NCBI GenBank assembly: GCA_030747885.1
Contig: JASLJW010000126.1
Coordinates: 1 to 16,091, forward strand
DNA from: Candidatus Thalassarchaeaceae archaeon
Lineage (GTDB): Archaea > Thermoplasmatota > Poseidoniia > Poseidoniales > Thalassarchaeaceae
DNA length: 16,091 bases
Direction: 5' to 3'
Part shown: positions 8,246-15,774 of the stretch, piece after piece
Position numbering within the stretch: position 1 is the first letter of the stretch
How the letters are laid out: each line of letters starts with the position of its first letter
The notes under the pieces: generated by a model
The model's input: the letters and a program-made list of their open reading frames with translations, nothing else
Told to the model about the DNA's origin: nothing
Databases searched by the model: none
Translations under genes and position numbers: made by a program

Positions 8246-8949
8246 GCATCCACCTCCGGAATATCATCAGGGCTTGAAATAATCATCACATACTCTTGGA
8301 TGGTTCCATAACCTTCCTCGAAACTAATTTCATTGGGCATGGATGAACGCTTGATATCAATTTCTGTAATGGTTGCAATCTCGCCAACGTGATTACCACC
8401 AGTGAGATAACATTGGGCACCAGGTGATGCTTTATGAGTTTCAGAGATACTACCATCACTTAGATTGATTCTACAAGTAGAACCAGTTGCCCATTCATCT
8501 TTGCTAGCATCATCGACAATAATCGTCCTACCATCGTGGAAACTTAACTGAGTCCTACCCCCTTTGAGAGTGGTCTTTCCATTAAGTCGGCATAACTTCG
8601 ATCCTGCCTTCTTTGAATCAATTGGATTGTATGAAAGACGGCCACGCTTGTCGAAGATGCAGAGATAGGATTGTTCACCAACTGTTAGAACATCAAAGAT
8701 ACCTACACCGCGATTAACTGACTTGATTTCCTTGCCGTCAACCTTCACAATTCCCTTCTGGACGATTTGATTCGCCTCCTTACGGGTACCTGCAATTCCA
8801 AGGATATCTCGGAGGATAATCCCAACTGGCATGCAACATTCAATAGAATGTCCACATGGATCCGGACGTTGGACCCAAACAGTCGTCTTGCGAGGCAATG
8901 GCCAACTTCTTGGCATTGCTAATCTCTTCATGTGGCTACTTCTGCCCAT
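8242..8949 (-). CDS. rps4e: Small-subunit ribosomal protein eS4
   Basis: 235 residues; S4e is shared by archaea and eukaryotes. The N-terminus MGRSSHMKRLAMPRSWPLPR is diagnostic. An S4-type RNA-binding domain follows (about 40-85, with GTRKEANQIVQKGIVKVDGK at 54-73), then a central beta domain, then a KOW motif (GGNHVGEIATITEI at 184-197). I start at the ATG at 8949 because it gives the family N-terminus and has GGAGGTG upstream. A longer in-frame version would overlap the end of L24 and starts with unrelated residues. It begins one base after the L24 stop TAA. Confidence 0.96.
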   Translation of the reverse strand: MGRSSHMKRLAMPRSWPLPRKTTVWVQRPDPCGHSIECCMPVGIILRDILGIAGTRKEANQIVQKGIVKVDGKEIKSVNRGVGIFDVLTVGEQSYLCIFDKRGRLSYNPIDSKKAGSKLCRLNGKTTLKGGRTQLSFHDGRTIIVDDASKDEWATGSTCRINLSDGSISETHKASPGAQCYLTGGNHVGEIATITEIDIKRSSMPNEISFEEGYGTIQEYVMIISSPDDIPEVDA

Positions 8950-8950
8950 A

Positions 8951-9382
8951 TTATGCACCTCCATTCTCTCTCTCGAGGAGTTTTGCCATTCGCTTGCTAT
9001 CTGAATCATCTAGCTTCGTGATAACAACATTAGATGCACGAATAGGGAAAGGTTCGTCCTTTCCATCGGATTTTGTAACAGTAACGCCTTCGATATGCAA
9101 CATACCATCAGAGTTTACCAGGATTACAACGCCAGAAACACCTGAAGCCCCACGCTTTCCTTGAGCGCGCTTTCCACGATCTTCAGTCTTCACGCTATTC
9201 GGGAATCCAAAATCTCCTCGAACAACCTTCACGGTGTCTCCTGCTCTAACTGTAGCTGTTCGCACAGTGGAATAACTTCCATCATCTAAAGCCAAACGAG
9301 CACGAATTCTCTTTCGTTGAGCATGAACTGGGGCGGAACCTGCCGCCTTCCTCTGTTTCCTAGGTTGACTGCTTCGTACCAT
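8951..9382 (-). CDS. rpl24: Large-subunit ribosomal protein uL24, with an insert in the KOW region
   Basis: 143 residues. L24 binds 23S rRNA near the exit tunnel and starts large-subunit assembly. The N-terminus SSQPRKQRKAAGSAPVHAQRK (4-24) and the KOW motif VRAGDTVKVVRGDFGF (45-60) are clear, as is HIEGVTVTKSDG later on. Between the two halves of the KOW motif lies a basic, glycine-rich insert (about 61-84, including KTEDRGKRAQGKRGASG) that I do not recall from typical archaeal L24. The start at 9382 is set by the octamer TGAGGTGA (9388-9395); an earlier in-frame ATG would lie inside L14. Confidence 0.95.
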   Translation of the reverse strand: MVRSSQPRKQRKAAGSAPVHAQRKRIRARLALDDGSYSTVRTATVRAGDTVKVVRGDFGFPNSVKTEDRGKRAQGKRGASGVSGVVILVNSDGMLHIEGVTVTKSDGKDEPFPIRASNVVITKLDDSDSKRMAKLLERENGGA

Positions 9383-9392
9383 TTTTCTCACC

Positions 9393-9791
9393 TCATACAA
9401 TTTGCTTCGCTGTAGCTGCGACACGCGGCCACCGCTCAGCAGACTCCCTGCTAACTGGTCCCTTGATATCTGAACCCTTGAGTTCTCCACGTTCATTAGT
9501 CAATACACATGCATTGTCTTCGAACTGGACCCATGTTCCATCAGGGCGACGGAATGGACGTCTCTGACGAACAATAACAGCATAGTGTACCTTACGACGT
9601 ACTTCCGGAGTACCTCGCTTGACGGTGACCTGAATTAGATCCCCAATGCCTCCTGCTGGATAACGGCGATGTACACTACCCTTCTTGAGGACGGTAATCA
9701 ATTGGACTACCTTTGCTCCTGAGTTGTCCACGCATAACATGGTACCCATGGAAGGAATGGCGCGAGTTACCTTGCTAGAAATGCCCTTCAT
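9393..9791 (-). CDS. rpl14: Large-subunit ribosomal protein uL14
   Basis: 132 residues, the normal archaeal length. Conserved landmarks are MLCVDNSGAKVVQLITV (18-34), the GDLIQVTVKRGTPEVRRKV segment in the middle, RRPDGTWVQFEDNACVLTNE and the final IKGPVSRESAERWPRVAATA. L14 sits at the subunit interface, where it contacts the small subunit and helps form an intersubunit bridge. Its start overlaps the S17 stop by four bases (ATGA, 9788-9791), and GGAGGTG lies in the last codons of S17. Confidence 0.97.
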   Translation of the reverse strand: MKGISSKVTRAIPSMGTMLCVDNSGAKVVQLITVLKKGSVHRRYPAGGIGDLIQVTVKRGTPEVRRKVHYAVIVRQRRPFRRPDGTWVQFEDNACVLTNERGELKGSDIKGPVSRESAERWPRVAATAKQIV

Positions 9792-10129
9792 TCAGACACC
9801 TCCTTCTCAATTACACAGAATGAAACTGTCTTGGATAGGGGGCGGCACTCCATTATTCGAACAATATCTCCAATGGATACTTCGCCAATACAAGATGGAA
9901 GATGTGCATTGAAGCGATTTGTTCGCTTCTCGTATCTTTCATACTTCTTCATCGAACGGATTCTTTGTCTCTCAACGACAATGGAATGACTCATCCCAAC
10001 ACTGGAAACTATCCCTTCAATAATTTGTCCACGAACACGAAGGCTACCATAAAATGGGCAGGTATCACTGCCATCCCAATCTGCTTCAGGTGCGCTTACA
10101 TCAACGCCAATGTCACGTGGGGTAGCCAT
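9788..10129 (-). CDS. rps17: Small-subunit ribosomal protein uS17
   Basis: 113 residues. An N-terminal archaeal segment (1-30, including TCPFYGSLRVRGQ at 23-35) precedes the OB fold, with GIVSSVGMSHSIVVERQRIR, KKYERYEKRTNRFNAHLPSC, and the GDIVRIMECRPLSKTVSF signature of S17. It binds 16S rRNA of the body. Translation starts directly after the stop of the RNase P subunit gene (TGAATG, no gap), with GAGGATG as the likely ribosome site inside that gene. Confidence 0.97.
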   Translation of the reverse strand: MATPRDIGVDVSAPEADWDGSDTCPFYGSLRVRGQIIEGIVSSVGMSHSIVVERQRIRSMKKYERYEKRTNRFNAHLPSCIGEVSIGDIVRIMECRPLSKTVSFCVIEKEVSE

Positions 10130-10384
10130 TCAGTTCATCCTCCAATTCATGTGGATTCTATTCTCAGGACGTTGTTTTACGCCCTGTCCATCGATGGCTT
10201 CTGAGTCATCAATTGTGAATTTAATAGCAGACTTTGAAACCATCTTGTCTCCAGCATTGGAACGAAGTACAATCATGTTCTTCGTCTCCTTCAACACTGT
10301 TCCTTCAAGACCCAAAAGAGATGGATCAGATGAATCGACAACTTGCAAAGTTTTGGCGAGCCAGGACATTCTAACAACTTCCAT
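10130..10384 (-). CDS. rnp1: Ribonuclease P protein component 1 (Rpp29/Pop4 family)
   Basis: 84 residues. The family protein is a subunit of the RNase P ribonucleoprotein that removes 5' leaders from tRNA precursors. The Sm-like barrel is seen in LLGLEGTVLKETKNMIVL (23-40), KMVSKSAIKFTI (47-58) and QRPENRI (71-77). At 84 residues it is at the short end for the family. A frame extending upstream to 10462 would overlap the translation factor gene by 77 nt. I start at the ATG at 10384, one base after that gene's stop, because GGAGGTG lies 7 nt upstream. Location between SUI1 and S17 is the normal place for this gene in euryarchaea. Confidence 0.92.
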   Translation of the reverse strand: MEVVRMSWLAKTLQVVDSSDPSLLGLEGTVLKETKNMIVLRSNAGDKMVSKSAIKFTIDDSEAIDGQGVKQRPENRIHMNWRMN

Positions 10385-10385
10385 C

Positions 10386-10685
10386 TTAGCGCACCTCCAC
10401 TGTGTATCCATTTTGTTCAAGAACCTTTGAAGCACGTTTCTTGTGATCACCTTGCAACTCAATGGTTCGGCCCTTCACCGTTCCACCACTTGCACAACGA
10501 CTCTTGAGAATCTTAGCAAGCTTGTTGATATCAATAGCAGTATCATCAATACCCTCGATAATCGTGACCATTTTTCCATACCTCCTTCTATCAGTTCTAA
10601 TAATTGCCTTCTGTTGCTCCTTTGCTATTTCTTGACATATACATAATTCATCAGGGAGACCACACAGATTGCAGATATTCGCCAT
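10386..10685 (-). CDS. Translation initiation factor aIF1 (SUI1 family)
   Basis: 99 residues. The factor binds the small subunit at the P site and monitors start-codon selection during initiation. The N-terminus has the archaeal cysteine cluster ICNLCGLPDELCICQEI (Cys 5, 8, 15, 17), likely a small zinc site. The SUI1 fold follows: a basic beta hairpin RRRYGKMVTIIEGID, helix INKLAKILKSRCASGGTVKG, and the C-terminal IELQGDHKKRASKVLEQNGY. It starts 6 nt after the L29 stop, with AAGGAG in the last L29 codons. It is a standard member of the euryarchaeal L29-S17 interval. Confidence 0.95.
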   Translation of the reverse strand: MANICNLCGLPDELCICQEIAKEQQKAIIRTDRRRYGKMVTIIEGIDDTAIDINKLAKILKSRCASGGTVKGRTIELQGDHKKRASKVLEQNGYTVEVR

Positions 10686-10691
10686 TCGTTC

Positions 10692-10892
10692 CTACTCCTT
10701 CTTCTCGTTCATTTTTGTTAGGAGGCGAGCGATGCTTCTCCTAGTCTGTTTGAACTCTCCTGAGTTCTGGACCGACCCACCCAACGATTTCTGAGCACGT
10801 AGTTGCAGAAGTTCCTCTCTAAGTTCGAGAAGACGTTTCTCGCGAGCTTCGTCGCTCATTTCATCAATTTCTCGTGCCTTCAGATGAGTCAT
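10692..10892 (-). CDS. rpl29: Large-subunit ribosomal protein uL29
   Basis: 66 residues from the ATG at 10892; two long helices with the conserved LRAQKSLGGSVQNSGEFKQT turn between them. L29 lies beside L23 at the exit of the peptide tunnel. Another ATG two codons earlier (10898) overlaps the S3 stop as ATGA, but it leaves only about 2 nt between GGAGG and the start codon. The second ATG gives about 8 nt and begins MTHLKAREIDEMSD, close to other archaeal L29 starts. The choice alters only two residues. Confidence 0.94.
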   Translation of the reverse strand: MTHLKAREIDEMSDEAREKRLLELREELLQLRAQKSLGGSVQNSGEFKQTRRSIARLLTKMNEKKE

Positions 10893-10894
10893 GT

Positions 10895-11686
10895 TCATTC
10901 CTCCTCCTGTGTGGCAACATTGGCTGTCATATCAGCCTCAAATTCTACAACTGCATCAACAACAGATTCAACGATCTCCTCTTCAGTTAGAGGATTTTCA
11001 TCAGATTCCACTGCCTCGGATTCGGTTACAGTAATCTCATAATCGTGAGGAAGAGGTTCTAGTCCTGATTCTTCACGAGACTTGATTGATATCTCACTTG
11101 GCAACTTTGTACCAGCACGCATAATTGCGACAGTGCAACCGATTGTTCCAAGCTTCTTCACAGCAACTGCGTATCCCACATCCATTTCAGTAAGTGCGGT
11201 TTCTCCACAATACTTGATGTGTCCAGATTGGAACTTCTGAGTTCGATGACGTGCGCCACTCAACTTCCCTGATAGGACGATGAGAATACCACGGGCACCT
11301 GCGGACATTACATTCATCGCAGTACTATTTCCTGCACGTCGGAAGAACCATCCTCTCTCAAGTGAAGATGCAAGACGACTCGCCATTACCTGGGCATTGA
11401 GACGTGGTTCCTCAACTGCAGCAACCTCCAACTTAGGTTGGAAAAGATCAAAATCGTCCTCAAGACGACGTGATAACTCATTGATAATTCGACCGCGAGT
11501 TCCAATTACTCGACCAACATGCTCTGCCTCAAGCATAATCTTCTCTCCTTCAGGCGTACGGGTGAAACTCAAGCCACCAAAACCAGCATCCTTGGTCTCT
11601 TCAAGAAGGAATTCCTTGACGAGCTGTCGCTCTACATTCCGATTGATGAAAGTACGAACAATGTTTTCCTTACTATTTTTCGCCAT
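10895..11686 (-). CDS. rps3: Small-subunit ribosomal protein uS3 with acidic C-terminal extension
   Basis: 263 residues. S3 lines the mRNA entry channel. The type II KH domain covers about 20-95, with the GxxG loop in RVIGTRGRIINEL (59-71). The C-terminal domain follows (about 96-205), with LSGKLSGARHRTQKFQSGHI at 138-157. From about 219 there is a 45-residue tail rich in Glu and Asp (TESEAVESDENPLTEEEIVE), with no basic residues, ending in EEE. A TTG two codons earlier is in frame, but it is embedded in the ribosome site GAGGTGATT, so I use the ATG at 11686. The octamer TGAGGTGA at 11693-11700 joins the L22 stop with this site. Confidence 0.96.
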   Translation of the reverse strand: MAKNSKENIVRTFINRNVERQLVKEFLLEETKDAGFGGLSFTRTPEGEKIMLEAEHVGRVIGTRGRIINELSRRLEDDFDLFQPKLEVAAVEEPRLNAQVMASRLASSLERGWFFRRAGNSTAMNVMSAGARGILIVLSGKLSGARHRTQKFQSGHIKYCGETALTEMDVGYAVAVKKLGTIGCTVAIMRAGTKLPSEISIKSREESGLEPLPHDYEITVTESEAVESDENPLTEEEIVESVVDAVVEFEADMTANVATQEEE

Positions 11687-11697
11687 TTTCAATCACC

Positions 11698-12333
11698 TCA
11701 GAAGATATCCTCGTCCCCATCATCGTCCCAATCACCATCGCTATCTCTAGCTTCAAGGAAAACCTCGAGGTTGACTTGGTAATGGTTGTGCGGGGTAGCA
11801 CGACCTCGAGCACGAGGACGGAATGCTTGACGAACTTGACCACGATGTGCTGCTACATGTGTAATGTACATCTCATCAATATCATCGATTTCACCTTCAT
11901 ATCGATGGCGAGCGTTTTCCATTCCAGAACGAATAAGTTGAATGAATGCTAATGATGCTTTTACTGGGAAACGACCTGGACCCATCTTTCCTTTTCTGTG
12001 TCCTGCCATGGTGTTTCCTCCCTTGCCCTTTCGAGATCTTCGAACGTATGGAATAGCACGTGCTTGACGGCGAATGTGGTGCTCACTTTTTCTCTTGTAC
12101 TTGTCAGGATTATCAGAATCCTCAATCCATCCATCTGCCTTGATTACCTGTTCAAGATAATCTATTGCAGCTCCTGCAGTCATGCCTCTAATGAATCTGC
12201 AAATTTGATAGCAATGCTTGTGGTGAATGTCTAGATTAACTGCTCGAGCAGTAGTTAGACTATGGTAGCCATCAGTTCCACTCAATAACTGGGTGTATCC
12301 GCTTCGCGGCTTATTGGTGTCTCTTGATGCCAT
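11698..12333 (-). CDS. rpl22: Large-subunit ribosomal protein uL22 with an insert and an acidic tail
   Basis: 211 residues, against about 150-160 in most archaea. L22 lines the peptide exit tunnel with L4. The core is clear: TTARAVNLDIHHKHCYQICR (27-46), then AIPYVRRSRKGKG (93-105), GRFPVKASLAFIQLI (120-134), and HVAAHRGQVRQAFRPRARGR (159-178). Two parts look extra: a charged segment at about 66-92 (DGWIEDSDNPDKYKRKSEHH) and an acidic tail from 195 ending DGDWDDDGDEDIF. I use the ATG at 12333, since the upstream in-frame GTG at 12342 is within the ribosome site GAGGTGA. It begins 10 nt after the S19 stop. Confidence 0.95.
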   Translation of the reverse strand: MASRDTNKPRSGYTQLLSGTDGYHSLTTARAVNLDIHHKHCYQICRFIRGMTAGAAIDYLEQVIKADGWIEDSDNPDKYKRKSEHHIRRQARAIPYVRRSRKGKGGNTMAGHRKGKMGPGRFPVKASLAFIQLIRSGMENARHRYEGEIDDIDEMYITHVAAHRGQVRQAFRPRARGRATPHNHYQVNLEVFLEARDSDGDWDDDGDEDIF

Positions 12334-12343
12334 CTTCTTCACC

Positions 12344-12838
12344 TCACTTTAGAGCCACATGCTTCGACGAACGTGTCGCTCCTACACCAGGACCAGTGTG
12401 CGTTACTGAACGACGAGTTGGTGCAAATTCACCCAACGCATGTCCAAGCATCTGCTCTCTTAACTCAATCTCTACAAACTTTTGACCATTGTGAATGGCC
12501 ACAGTCTTTCCAATCATCTTCGGTAGCACATACATGCTACGGCAATGAGTTCTAACTACGCCTTCTGCCTTTACAACACGGTCGTAAAGGTGACGTTGTG
12601 CTCTAGGAAGTCCCTTGTCTAGAGTTCTCCTAACCCTTGAAGGAACCAATGAAGCTACAGAAACTTCATCCGGATTTTCTTCAGAAGCAACAAGTGGAAG
12701 AGTCTTGAGTTGATCGATTGTATATCCTCGATAAAGGAACTCTCGCTCACGACGACCTGCAAGTTTCGAACGTCGCTTTCTAGCCTGACGGCGAGCGATC
12801 TTAGGCGTTCGGAACATCTTCTTCTTACGACGTGCCAT
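12344..12838 (-). CDS. rps19: Small-subunit ribosomal protein uS19
   Basis: 164 residues, somewhat longer than the 130-150 usual in archaea. The first 30 residues are strongly basic (RRKKKMFRTPKIARRQARKR, 3-22). The REFLYRGYTIDQLKTLPL motif (about 32-49) and the C-terminal core are diagnostic: RSMYVLPKMIGKTVAIHNG, LGHALGEFAPTRRSVTHTGPG. S19 sits in the head near S13 and contacts the large subunit. It starts 3 nt after the L2 stop, with GGAGG in the last L2 codons. Confidence 0.97.
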   Translation of the reverse strand: MARRKKKMFRTPKIARRQARKRRSKLAGRREREFLYRGYTIDQLKTLPLVASEENPDEVSVASLVPSRVRRTLDKGLPRAQRHLYDRVVKAEGVVRTHCRSMYVLPKMIGKTVAIHNGQKFVEIELREQMLGHALGEFAPTRRSVTHTGPGVGATRSSKHVALK

Positions 12839-12841
12839 TCA

Positions 12842-13564
12842 TCATGCCTCCTTTGACTTTGATCTTCCACGGCCAGTTCTTCGCGGAGCAATATGCCCAA
12901 CCTTCTGTCCAGGAGGGGCATGACGTGAAACGGAATTGGGACCATGAACTGCTTGGTGATTTCCTCCACCATGAGGGTGGTCAACTGGATTCATTGCCAC
13001 TCCAGATACGGAAGGATAGAGTTTACCACGTGCCTTGGCCCGATAATGTGCAGAACCTGCCTTCATCATTGGCTTGTCAGTTCTTCCATGGCCGCCAAGT
13101 ACTCCAATTGTAGCTCTGCAACTAGAATTGAGTTCTTTGAGACGACCTGAAGGGAGTCTGATACGTACTGAATCACCCATATTGGATTCTACAACTGCAG
13201 AATTTCCACCACTACGTGCAAACTTGCCACCATCTCCAGGGCGAGACTCCACGTTGTTCACAGGAGTTCCTTCTGGAATCTGGGAAAGAGTAGTAATATT
13301 TCCAGGGCGAAGAGAAACATTGTTTCCAATCGCAATCTTTTGACCTACACCCATTCCTTCAGTAGCTACGATGAAGAATTCTTGACCATCATCGAAACGG
13401 ACGCGGGCGAGAGGTGCAGTGTGAACAGGACTGTGGACCAATTCTGAAACAGTGGCGACCTCTCCGTCAACACGAGGGACCTTGGATTTACCAGGGAACC
13501 TATGGCTACGGACGCGATTCTTAGGGGATGATCCCCTGCGTTGTGCACGAATTCTCTTACCCAT
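12842..13564 (-). CDS. rpl2: Large-subunit ribosomal protein uL2
   Basis: 240 residues, the usual archaeal length. L2 supports the peptidyl transferase centre and subunit joining. The strongest signature is GVAMNPVDHPHGGG (188-201), which contains the conserved histidine that reaches towards the active site, followed by SRHAPPGQKVGHIAPRRTGR (213-232). The OB and SH3-like domains cover about 30-190. The gene begins 14 nt after the L23 stop, the largest gap within the first half of the operon; GGTGGTG is the likely ribosome site. Confidence 0.98.
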   Translation of the reverse strand: MGKRIRAQRRGSSPKNRVRSHRFPGKSKVPRVDGEVATVSELVHSPVHTAPLARVRFDDGQEFFIVATEGMGVGQKIAIGNNVSLRPGNITTLSQIPEGTPVNNVESRPGDGGKFARSGGNSAVVESNMGDSVRIRLPSGRLKELNSSCRATIGVLGGHGRTDKPMMKAGSAHYRAKARGKLYPSVSGVAMNPVDHPHGGGNHQAVHGPNSVSRHAPPGQKVGHIAPRRTGRGRSKSKEA

Positions 13565-13578
13565 TTCTTACACCACCA

Positions 13579-13869
13579 TTAGAATGCGCCGAGTTTCAGC
13601 GCAGCCTCCTCTGCATCATATCCTTCTGCTAATTTTACACTAGCATGCTTACCCGTTTTCATGATTCGAGTGTTGACTTTACTTACCTTAACTTCAAGCA
13701 ATTCCTCTACTGCAGCCTTAATGTCTGCCTTAGTGGCTCTTCGACGAACAACAAACTCGATTCGGTTGTTGTTCTCTTTGTAATATCCTTCAGGATCAGC
13801 AACTCTACGAGCATTGAGAGATTTCTCAGTAATCCAAGGTGCTAGAATGATGTCGTAAGGATTTACCAT
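13579..13869 (-). CDS. rpl23: Large-subunit ribosomal protein uL23
   Basis: 96 residues. L23 is at the tunnel exit, where it is the main docking site for signal recognition particle and for SecY, which is encoded at the other end of this operon. It starts MVNPYDIILAPWITEKSLNA; the rest shows the usual EFVVRRRATKADIKAAVEEL helix and VSKVNTRIMKTGKHASVKL. The segment about 23-35 (ADPEGYYKENNNR) is slightly longer than in other archaea. GAGGTGA overlaps the L4 stop, 4 nt before the start. Confidence 0.97.
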   Translation of the reverse strand: MVNPYDIILAPWITEKSLNARRVADPEGYYKENNNRIEFVVRRRATKADIKAAVEELLEVKVSKVNTRIMKTGKHASVKLAEGYDAEEAALKLGAF

Positions 13870-13873
13870 TTTC

Positions 13874-14689
13874 TCACCTCATCTCCTCTACGGCTTCCTT
13901 CGTGAAAACAGTCAATCGGCCCACGTCTCCTCCAGGAGCAAGATGTTCTGCCGAGAGATTCTTGGCAACTACTACGTCTACACCAGGAACATTTCTAGCA
14001 GCCTTTCCAATAGTAGAATTATCAGAAACAACCAACAAAACGCTCTTTGGAGTCTTTCGACGACGTCCTCGCATCTTTCCGCGACCTGCACGAACACTTC
14101 GTCCGTCCTTAGCTCGCTCTAAATCTCCACCGAGACCTATAGCATCCATCATTGCAATGAATCTTTGAGTTCCCCCATCTAAGTCGAATTCCTCAATACT
14201 TCCTTCTGAACCCTCAATTACAATTGGGAATTTTACTTCCGAATCAAATCGATGGCCACGAGAACGAACCACATCTCCCTGAGCAGTAGCGGCAAGCGCA
14301 CTATCTCTAGCAGCCCGGCGCTCTTTTGAATTCATTTTCTGACTCCAGTCTTTTGCAACCTTAGGGCCATGAGCTCGACGTCCTCCGCGCGTGTGAGGGT
14401 TCTCAGCACCTTCTCGAGAACCTGAACGACGCATAATTCGGCTTACACCTCTACCCTTGCCCCACCATTCTACTGAATGTTTCATTCCAGCTACTGGCTT
14501 ACGGCGCCCTTGGTGCTCACGATGACCATAGGCTTGTCTACGATTAGCACGAGCAGAATGAACTGCACGACGAACTAGATCCTCTCGTACTGACGATTCA
14601 AAGGCATCTGGAAGAGCTACTGATGAACCAGAGTCTACGGAAACAGATGAGTCATCGCCAAAAGTGATAGATAGGCTCTTCGTCTTCAT
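13874..14689 (-). CDS. rpl4: Large-subunit ribosomal protein uL4
   Basis: 271 residues, typical of archaeal L4. L4 has a globular domain on the surface and a long loop that reaches the exit tunnel constriction opposite L22. The loop includes RRQAYGHREHQGRRKPVAGM, the tryptophan-glycine segment WWGKGRGVSR and PHTRGGRRAHGPK; RAGRGKMRGRRRKTPKSVL is the conserved C-terminal core signature. In E. coli L4 represses its own operon through the leader mRNA; a foldable leader does exist here before L3, but no link to L4 is shown. It starts 2 nt after the L3 stop. Confidence 0.97.
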   Translation of the reverse strand: MKTKSLSITFGDDSSVSVDSGSSVALPDAFESSVREDLVRRAVHSARANRRQAYGHREHQGRRKPVAGMKHSVEWWGKGRGVSRIMRRSGSREGAENPHTRGGRRAHGPKVAKDWSQKMNSKERRAARDSALAATAQGDVVRSRGHRFDSEVKFPIVIEGSEGSIEEFDLDGGTQRFIAMMDAIGLGGDLERAKDGRSVRAGRGKMRGRRRKTPKSVLLVVSDNSTIGKAARNVPGVDVVVAKNLSAEHLAPGGDVGRLTVFTKEAVEEMR

Positions 14690-14691
14690 CT

Positions 14692-15774
14692 TCAGACCCC
14701 CTGCTTGCTAGATGTACTTACGTAAGTAATCTCAACGGGCGGCTTTTCACCCTGTGAACGTGTTGCATCTCTAAATCGAAGAAGACGCTTTGATGGTCCT
14801 GGAAGACTTCCTTTTACAATGACGTACTGGTTTCTAACTTCACCATAACGTAGGAATCCGCCCGCTGGAGTAATCTCATTCTCATCTGGTGTAGAAATTC
14901 TAAGCAATCGCTTATTGTATTCAGTTCTATGATGGAAACCGACTTGACCTGCTTGAGGGACTGTGGAACGTACATATCCTGTACCAAAATCACCAAGGTT
15001 TCCTGCTTGGCGTCTTCTCTTGCTGTTCTTATGGCTCAGGAGTTTGACTCCCCAACGCTTGACAGAACCTTGGAATCCTTTGCCCTTGGTAATTCCAACA
15101 ACATCTACATCCTGCCCCTCTGAATATACATCAGTGAATTCAATTTTCTGACCAAGACGTTCCTTAGCCCATTCCAATTGAGCAGAAATATCTCCGCCAG
15201 TTAATCCAAGTTCCATTACTTCTGGAGTCTTTGAAGGAGAACCACTTACCATAGTAGGTTGTGTGGCAACCAAAATTCGAACCTGATCAAGGACCATGTC
15301 CTTCAATGCTGAAAAATTAGATTCAGAATCATGATTTTGTGGCTTAGGCTGACGTCCTGCTCTCTTTGCTGGTTTGTACCCCTCTGGAAGACTTTCTGCC
15401 TTCGAACGGTTAGCAAGACGAGGGAAAAGTCCGACGACGTCTTCGTCAAGTGAATCTGCATCTGCCCATGATTCTCCGGCTGTCTGAATACCATATGGGG
15501 TCATGTGATATCCACGAACTGCAAGAACACAAAGCGGAGGCACTTCGACAACTGTAACAGCTGTGCGTAATTCTGCACCCGCACTAGGAGAATGAGGATT
15601 CAGATCTCTCATCAAAATATGAGTCATGCCTGCTTTCCATCCAGCAAATCCCTGAACTCGAACCTCATCAGAATTAGTTGACGGCCATGACTTAACTCGA
15701 CCATGTTGTCGATTAGCACGCTTTCGCGGACTAAACGCCATACTACCTCTACGGGGTCGATGTGTGTCAGCCAT
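14692..15774 (-). CDS. rpl3: Large-subunit ribosomal protein uL3
   Basis: 360 residues. L3 starts assembly of the large subunit and extends a loop towards the peptidyl transferase centre. It begins ADTHRPRRGSMAFSPRKRA after Met, as in other archaea, and has the diagnostic GITKGKGFQGSVKRWGVK (227-244) and STVPQAGQVGFHHRTEYNKR (270-289). I choose the ATG at 15774, with GGAGGA 7 nt upstream. The frame stays open for 29 codons further, but those residues do not resemble L3. This is the first gene of the operon within the window. It has an untranslated leader of about 165 nt if the promoter at 15964 is right. Confidence 0.97.
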   Translation of the reverse strand: MADTHRPRRGSMAFSPRKRANRQHGRVKSWPSTNSDEVRVQGFAGWKAGMTHILMRDLNPHSPSAGAELRTAVTVVEVPPLCVLAVRGYHMTPYGIQTAGESWADADSLDEDVVGLFPRLANRSKAESLPEGYKPAKRAGRQPKPQNHDSESNFSALKDMVLDQVRILVATQPTMVSGSPSKTPEVMELGLTGGDISAQLEWAKERLGQKIEFTDVYSEGQDVDVVGITKGKGFQGSVKRWGVKLLSHKNSKRRRQAGNLGDFGTGYVRSTVPQAGQVGFHHRTEYNKRLLRISTPDENEITPAGGFLRYGEVRNQYVIVKGSLPGPSKRLLRFRDATRSQGEKPPVEITYVSTSSKQGV

